From Spongiivirga citrea (GTDB lineage Bacteria; Bacteroidota; Bacteroidia; Flavobacteriales; Flavobacteriaceae): a stretch of DNA of 64,000 nt. Shown here one piece after another: positions 61,408 through 64,000 of the stretch. The stretch is from NCBI RefSeq assembly GCF_010671565.1, contig NZ_JAABOQ010000007.1, positions 1 through 64,000 on the forward strand, written 5' to 3'. The position numbers were made by a program, and so were the translations under genes. The notes below the pieces were generated by a model, which was not told where the DNA came from, did no database searches, and saw only the letters and a list, made by a program, of their open reading frames with translations. The first letter of the stretch is position 1, and every line of letters begins with the position of its first letter.

Positions 61408-62211
61408 ATGCGTTGTTTAAAAACCTTAATACTCATTTGCTTTTTAGGAATAACAAGCCAGTCAAATGCTCAATATGATATTCCGCCTAAACCGAGCATA
61501 CAAACTAGTGTATATGACTACATCAGGCTTTTAAATGAAGGGCAAAAATCTTCACTAGAGCGAAAATTAATAACATATTCTGACAGTACCTCAACACAAA
61601 TTGTGGTGATTATTATTCCATCGACCCAAGGAGAAAACATTAATTATCTCGGGGCGCAGTGGGGACAAAAATGGGGAATAGGACAAGAAGACGAAGACAA
61701 TGGAGTATTAATCTTATTGGCACAAAACGATCGGAAAATAGCAATCAGCACTGGTTATGGGGTTGAGGAATATTTGACGGATGCATTGGCCAAACGGATT
61801 ATTGAACGCATCATCGTTCCTCAATTTAAACAAGGCAACTACTATCAAGGTTTAAATAAAGGTACCGATGCCGTTTTTCAAGTACTTACAGGCAGTTTTA
61901 AAGGCACACCACAGCAAAACAGAAGTACTAATATTCCTATCGGGCCTTTTTTGATTTTCATATTTTTCGTCATTTTAGTGATTCTATCAAGAATTAACCG
62001 CAATCGTGGTGGAAATGGCGGTGCAGGATCGTCAAGTTATGACCTATGGGATATTATTATCCTAAGTAATATGGGGCGCGGAAGTTATGGCGGCTCTAGT
62101 AGTAGCTCAGGTGGATTTGGCAGCGGAGGAAGCTTTGGCGGTGGCGGTGGTTTCGGAGGAGGCTTCGGCGGTGGCGGATTCGGTGGTGGTGGTGCCTCGG
62201 GAGGATGGTAA
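61408..62211 (+). CDS. TPM-domain protein 2, glycine-rich tail
   Basis: I start at the ATG at 61408 (MRCLKTLILICFLGITSQSNAQ), which gives a signal peptide; the ATG at 61387 lies inside the previous gene. The 267-residue protein has the TPM domain (about 30-170, with VYDYIRLLNEGQKSSLERKL, TQIVVIIIPSTQ and DNGVLILLAQNDRKIAISTGYGVEEYLTDA), one membrane segment (about 183-200) and an extended Gly/Ser-rich tail of 60 residues ending GASGGW. It ends the operon opposite the MarR gene. Confidence 0.9.
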   Translation: MRCLKTLILICFLGITSQSNAQYDIPPKPSIQTSVYDYIRLLNEGQKSSLERKLITYSDSTSTQIVVIIIPSTQGENINYLGAQWGQKWGIGQEDEDNGVLILLAQNDRKIAISTGYGVEEYLTDALAKRIIERIIVPQFKQGNYYQGLNKGTDAVFQVLTGSFKGTPQQNRSTNIPIGPFLIFIFFVILVILSRINRNRGGNGGAGSSSYDLWDIIILSNMGRGSYGGSSSSSGGFGSGGSFGGGGGFGGGFGGGGFGGGGASGGW

Positions 62212-62212
62212 G

Positions 62213-62719
62213 CTAAGCATCCTCAATTTCAGCTAGCATTGTTTTGAGTAGGGCAACAAATATTTTTTGTTGTGTAGCCGTCAACATTCCAACAGATTTA
62301 GACGCTTCTTGAAATCTAATTTCTATTGCTGTATCTATTACTTTTTTCCCTTTTTGTGTAAGACCAGCAAGCTTAACACGTCCATCTTTAGGATCTGACG
62401 CTCTATAAATTAATTCAAGTTTTGTCAACCTTTCTAATAAGGCAGTCATTGCACCGGAAGTAATTAAAACTGATTTCATTAATTGCTTTGGAGTTAGCTC
62501 GTAGGGCTGTCCTGAACGCCTAAGTGTTGCAAGCACATCAAGGTCGGTATAGTATATGCCGCTTTCTTTTAACGCTTGCCCTGCACGACGCTCTAGTATT
62601 TTTCCTAGCTTTAAAATTCTACCAACAATTTGCATTGCTGAAGCATCCAACTCTGGTCTTTCTTTATTCCAATCGGATACAAGATTATCGATAATATCTT
62701 GGTACTCTTCCTTAGCCAT
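62213..62719 (-). CDS. MarR-family repressor
   Basis: The 168-residue protein has a winged helix-turn-helix core (about 60-130: LDVLATLRRSGQPYELTPKQLMKSVLITSGAMTALLERLTKLELIYRASDPKDGRVKLAGLTQKGKKVI). MarR proteins bind as dimers to inverted repeats near their own promoter and release DNA when they meet a ligand or an oxidant. It is divergent from a lipoprotein gene across two perfect 18-bp operator copies, so that gene is a probable target. The stop lies 2 bp from the convergent TPM gene. Confidence 0.9.
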   Translation of the reverse strand: MAKEEYQDIIDNLVSDWNKERPELDASAMQIVGRILKLGKILERRAGQALKESGIYYTDLDVLATLRRSGQPYELTPKQLMKSVLITSGAMTALLERLTKLELIYRASDPKDGRVKLAGLTQKGKKVIDTAIEIRFQEASKSVGMLTATQQKIFVALLKTMLAEIEDA

Positions 62720-62735
62720 AATTCAATATATGTTT

Positions 62736-62808
62736 CAAAAATAATTAAAATATATCTTGATGTAAAGATAAATTACATACATTTGCTACATATCTTTACA
62801 TCAAGATA
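62736..62808. promoter_or_regulatory. Divergent MarR operators and promoters
   Basis: Two 18-bp blocks, TATCTTGATGTAAAGATA (62753-62770) and TATCTTTACATCAAGATA (62791-62808), are exact reverse complements of each other, and each is itself nearly palindromic. Between them lies TACATTTG (62778-62785), a perfect -7 element for the plus-strand hydrolase gene. The minus-strand TATTTTTG (62736-62743) fits marR itself. The left operator overlaps the plus-strand -33 and the right one the start site, so bound MarR would block the hydrolase promoter and, probably, its own. Confidence 0.75.
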
Positions 62809-62828
62809 CTTTTTTAAATCGAAATATT

Positions 62829-63761
62829 ATGAAAAGTCCAAGTTCACAATCGCTAACCTTATTCACATTTATATTTTTACTCATTTTATCCTGCAGGAAT
62901 GAAACCGCTCCATTAAATCAACAGAAAGAAACGGCACCAGTGCCAGATAGCAACTATGCTCCTACCATCTTTACAAAGGATACCACTAAACTCTGGATGG
63001 CCGAAGGTAATATTGAAAATGACACCGTGCTTATTATGGGTGATGGTGGCCCCACAAATCAATTAGGCTATGATTATAATGGTAAAACATCTTGGAGTTA
63101 CCTTAACAATTTTAAAAACTACTATTTTGTTAGCCTGCACCAATCCACGACCTATAATCCCGAGATATTTAATTGGAAAATATCTTTTGATCTTGATGAT
63201 GGTATTAAAGAAATTGACAATTCTTCTGAAATGATGTACCAGACTATTAAGTACTTTAAAGACCGAGGCAAGTATGTGGTGGTGGTCGGACATTCATATA
63301 GCGCATTTATAATTCCACATTATTTAGCCACTAGGCCTTCACTTGCTGATAAGTATTTTATGCTAAATGGCAGACTAAATGCCGACTCACTTCAAACATT
63401 TTATCAATTAAAAGGTTTTAACTCAAAGTTTACCTCAGATGGAAAAACCCTTATAGAACCCGATACCACCCGTGGTAAAAATCCGTTTAGAACTAAGCGT
63501 TATTTCAAAATACGCAAAGCGAGCGAAATGCTAAAGGCTGGCTTAGGAATCAGAAAGTTTACTGAGGAACTAATAGATAAGGACATTTCGAACCTTGTTG
63601 TATGCTACGGAACAAAAGACCAAAATGTTGGCGCATTAGACAATGAGGAAATTGAATTTCTAAAATCTAAAAATGCTAAAATCATTGCTATTGATGCCGG
63701 TCATTACGGCGTAACTAGGCCAATTATTGATTCATTACAAGCTGGAACACTTAAGTTTTGA
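62829..63761 (+). CDS. Exported alpha/beta hydrolase lipoprotein
   Basis: The 310-residue protein has a lipoprotein signal peptide (lipobox LILSC, Cys22). It has an alpha/beta hydrolase pattern: the oxyanion-like segment DTVLIMGDGGPTNQLG near residue 64, the nucleophile in VVVGHSYSAFIIPH (Ser), an acid in VVCYGTKDQNVGALD and a C-terminal His in DAGHYGV. It is divergent from the MarR gene under the twin operators, so it is likely induced by the MarR ligand. The substrate is unknown. Confidence 0.75.
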   Translation: MKSPSSQSLTLFTFIFLLILSCRNETAPLNQQKETAPVPDSNYAPTIFTKDTTKLWMAEGNIENDTVLIMGDGGPTNQLGYDYNGKTSWSYLNNFKNYYFVSLHQSTTYNPEIFNWKISFDLDDGIKEIDNSSEMMYQTIKYFKDRGKYVVVVGHSYSAFIIPHYLATRPSLADKYFMLNGRLNADSLQTFYQLKGFNSKFTSDGKTLIEPDTTRGKNPFRTKRYFKIRKASEMLKAGLGIRKFTEELIDKDISNLVVCYGTKDQNVGALDNEEIEFLKSKNAKIIAIDAGHYGVTRPIIDSLQAGTLKF

Positions 63762-63825
63762 ATACAACAGAGAGAAGGGGAATGAATCGAAATTATGAGT
63801 TACTATTTTTAAGATGGAAAAACAA

Positions 63826-63861
63826 AAAAAGGAATAGTCTGCTTACAAACTATTCCTTTTT
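63826..63861. terminator. Bidirectional terminator
   Basis: A 13-bp perfect stem (AAAAAGGAATAGT and ACTATTCCTTTTT) with a 10-nt loop, flanked by A and T runs. It lies between the hydrolase stop and a minus-strand frame. Confidence 0.85.
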
Positions 63862-63888
63862 AACCAACTAACTAAACAGTGAATTCGA

Positions 63889-64000
63889 TTATGCCGTCTG
63901 CGAGTTGTTCGAAGATGCAGTCACAGCCAAGTTGTATACAACTAAACCAAATCCAATTTTATTAATGGCATCACCAATATTATAAATTACGTCCATTGAT
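63889..64000 (-). CDS. Short or partial CDS at the right edge
   Basis: On the minus strand a frame ends at 63889-63891 with the terminator 27 bp beyond. The last residues are GFGLVVYNLAVTASSNNSQTA. The only ATG inside the window is at 63996, giving 35 residues; more probably the gene extends past the edge. No family is recognised. Confidence 0.4.
   Translation of the reverse strand, partial: SMDVIYNIGDAINKIGFGLVVYNLAVTASSNNSQTA

Noticed and set aside
1-64000. tRNA, rRNA, riboswitch, IS element or phage genes
   Set aside because: None was recognised by reading both strands; a covariance-model search was not possible here.

Overview
The window is a stretch of low-GC chromosome from a member of the Bacteroidota, almost certainly the family Flavobacteriaceae. 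The evidence is a SusC/SusD outer-membrane pair, a hybrid two-component regulator fused to an AraC output domain, a type IX secretion-like C-terminal tail on a PhoD phosphatase, a GSCFA protein, a Porin_10-like protein, and promoters of the TTTG / TAnnTTTG type found only in this phylum. The genus cannot be fixed from the sequence. No rRNA, tRNA, CRISPR array, insertion sequence or prophage was seen.

Left part (1-12.9 kb). A promoter fires out of the left edge. A putative porin and a small secreted protein are followed by a SusC-SusD-lipoprotein operon, all on the minus strand. No polysaccharide-degrading enzyme lies beside the SusC/D pair, so its substrate is unknown. Ribonuclease HII and a two-gene run of exported proteins (9612-12839) point the other way.

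The accessory block (12.9-27.5 kb) is the most unusual region. It holds a TPR-type hybrid histidine kinase/AraC regulator followed by two tandem 21-bp repeats. It holds three divergent exported proteins that share a PPCxxxxxCG motif (12920, 16827, 18837), an OmpA-like protein, and a signal-peptide-bearing TPR-CHAT caspase-like protein. Convergent to the CHAT gene lie a TPR anti-sigma-like membrane protein and an ECF sigma factor. Next come six small exported proteins (two paralogue pairs, a Cys-containing protein and a collagen-like lipoprotein). Five promoters in this block, plus one near 45.6 kb, share the arrangement TGTTAACCTT, about 23-25 bp, CATTAATAA, then about 30 bp to the ATG. I propose these form the regulon of the ECF sigma factor, so that a CHAT protease, a TPR anti-sigma and the sigma factor control a set of envelope and secreted proteins.

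The remaining region is mostly conserved flavobacterial housekeeping and envelope genes: lipB, a YqaE/Pmp3 peptide (too short for most gene finders), a membrane-tethered LuxR regulator, lysS, a YiaA-type membrane protein, two alpha/beta hydrolases, PhoD, a DUF5117-type zinc protease, a hemL operon with a LysM glucosaminidase and a PLP desulfhydrase-like enzyme, a DUF5522 peptide, a phenylalanine 4-hydroxylase-like enzyme with a long C-terminal extension, GSCFA, alaS, and an M23-MerR-LemA-TPM-TPM operon. At the right end a MarR repressor is divergent from a lipoprotein alpha/beta hydrolase, with two perfect 18-bp operator copies framing the hydrolase promoter. Three REP-like palindromes are scattered between genes.
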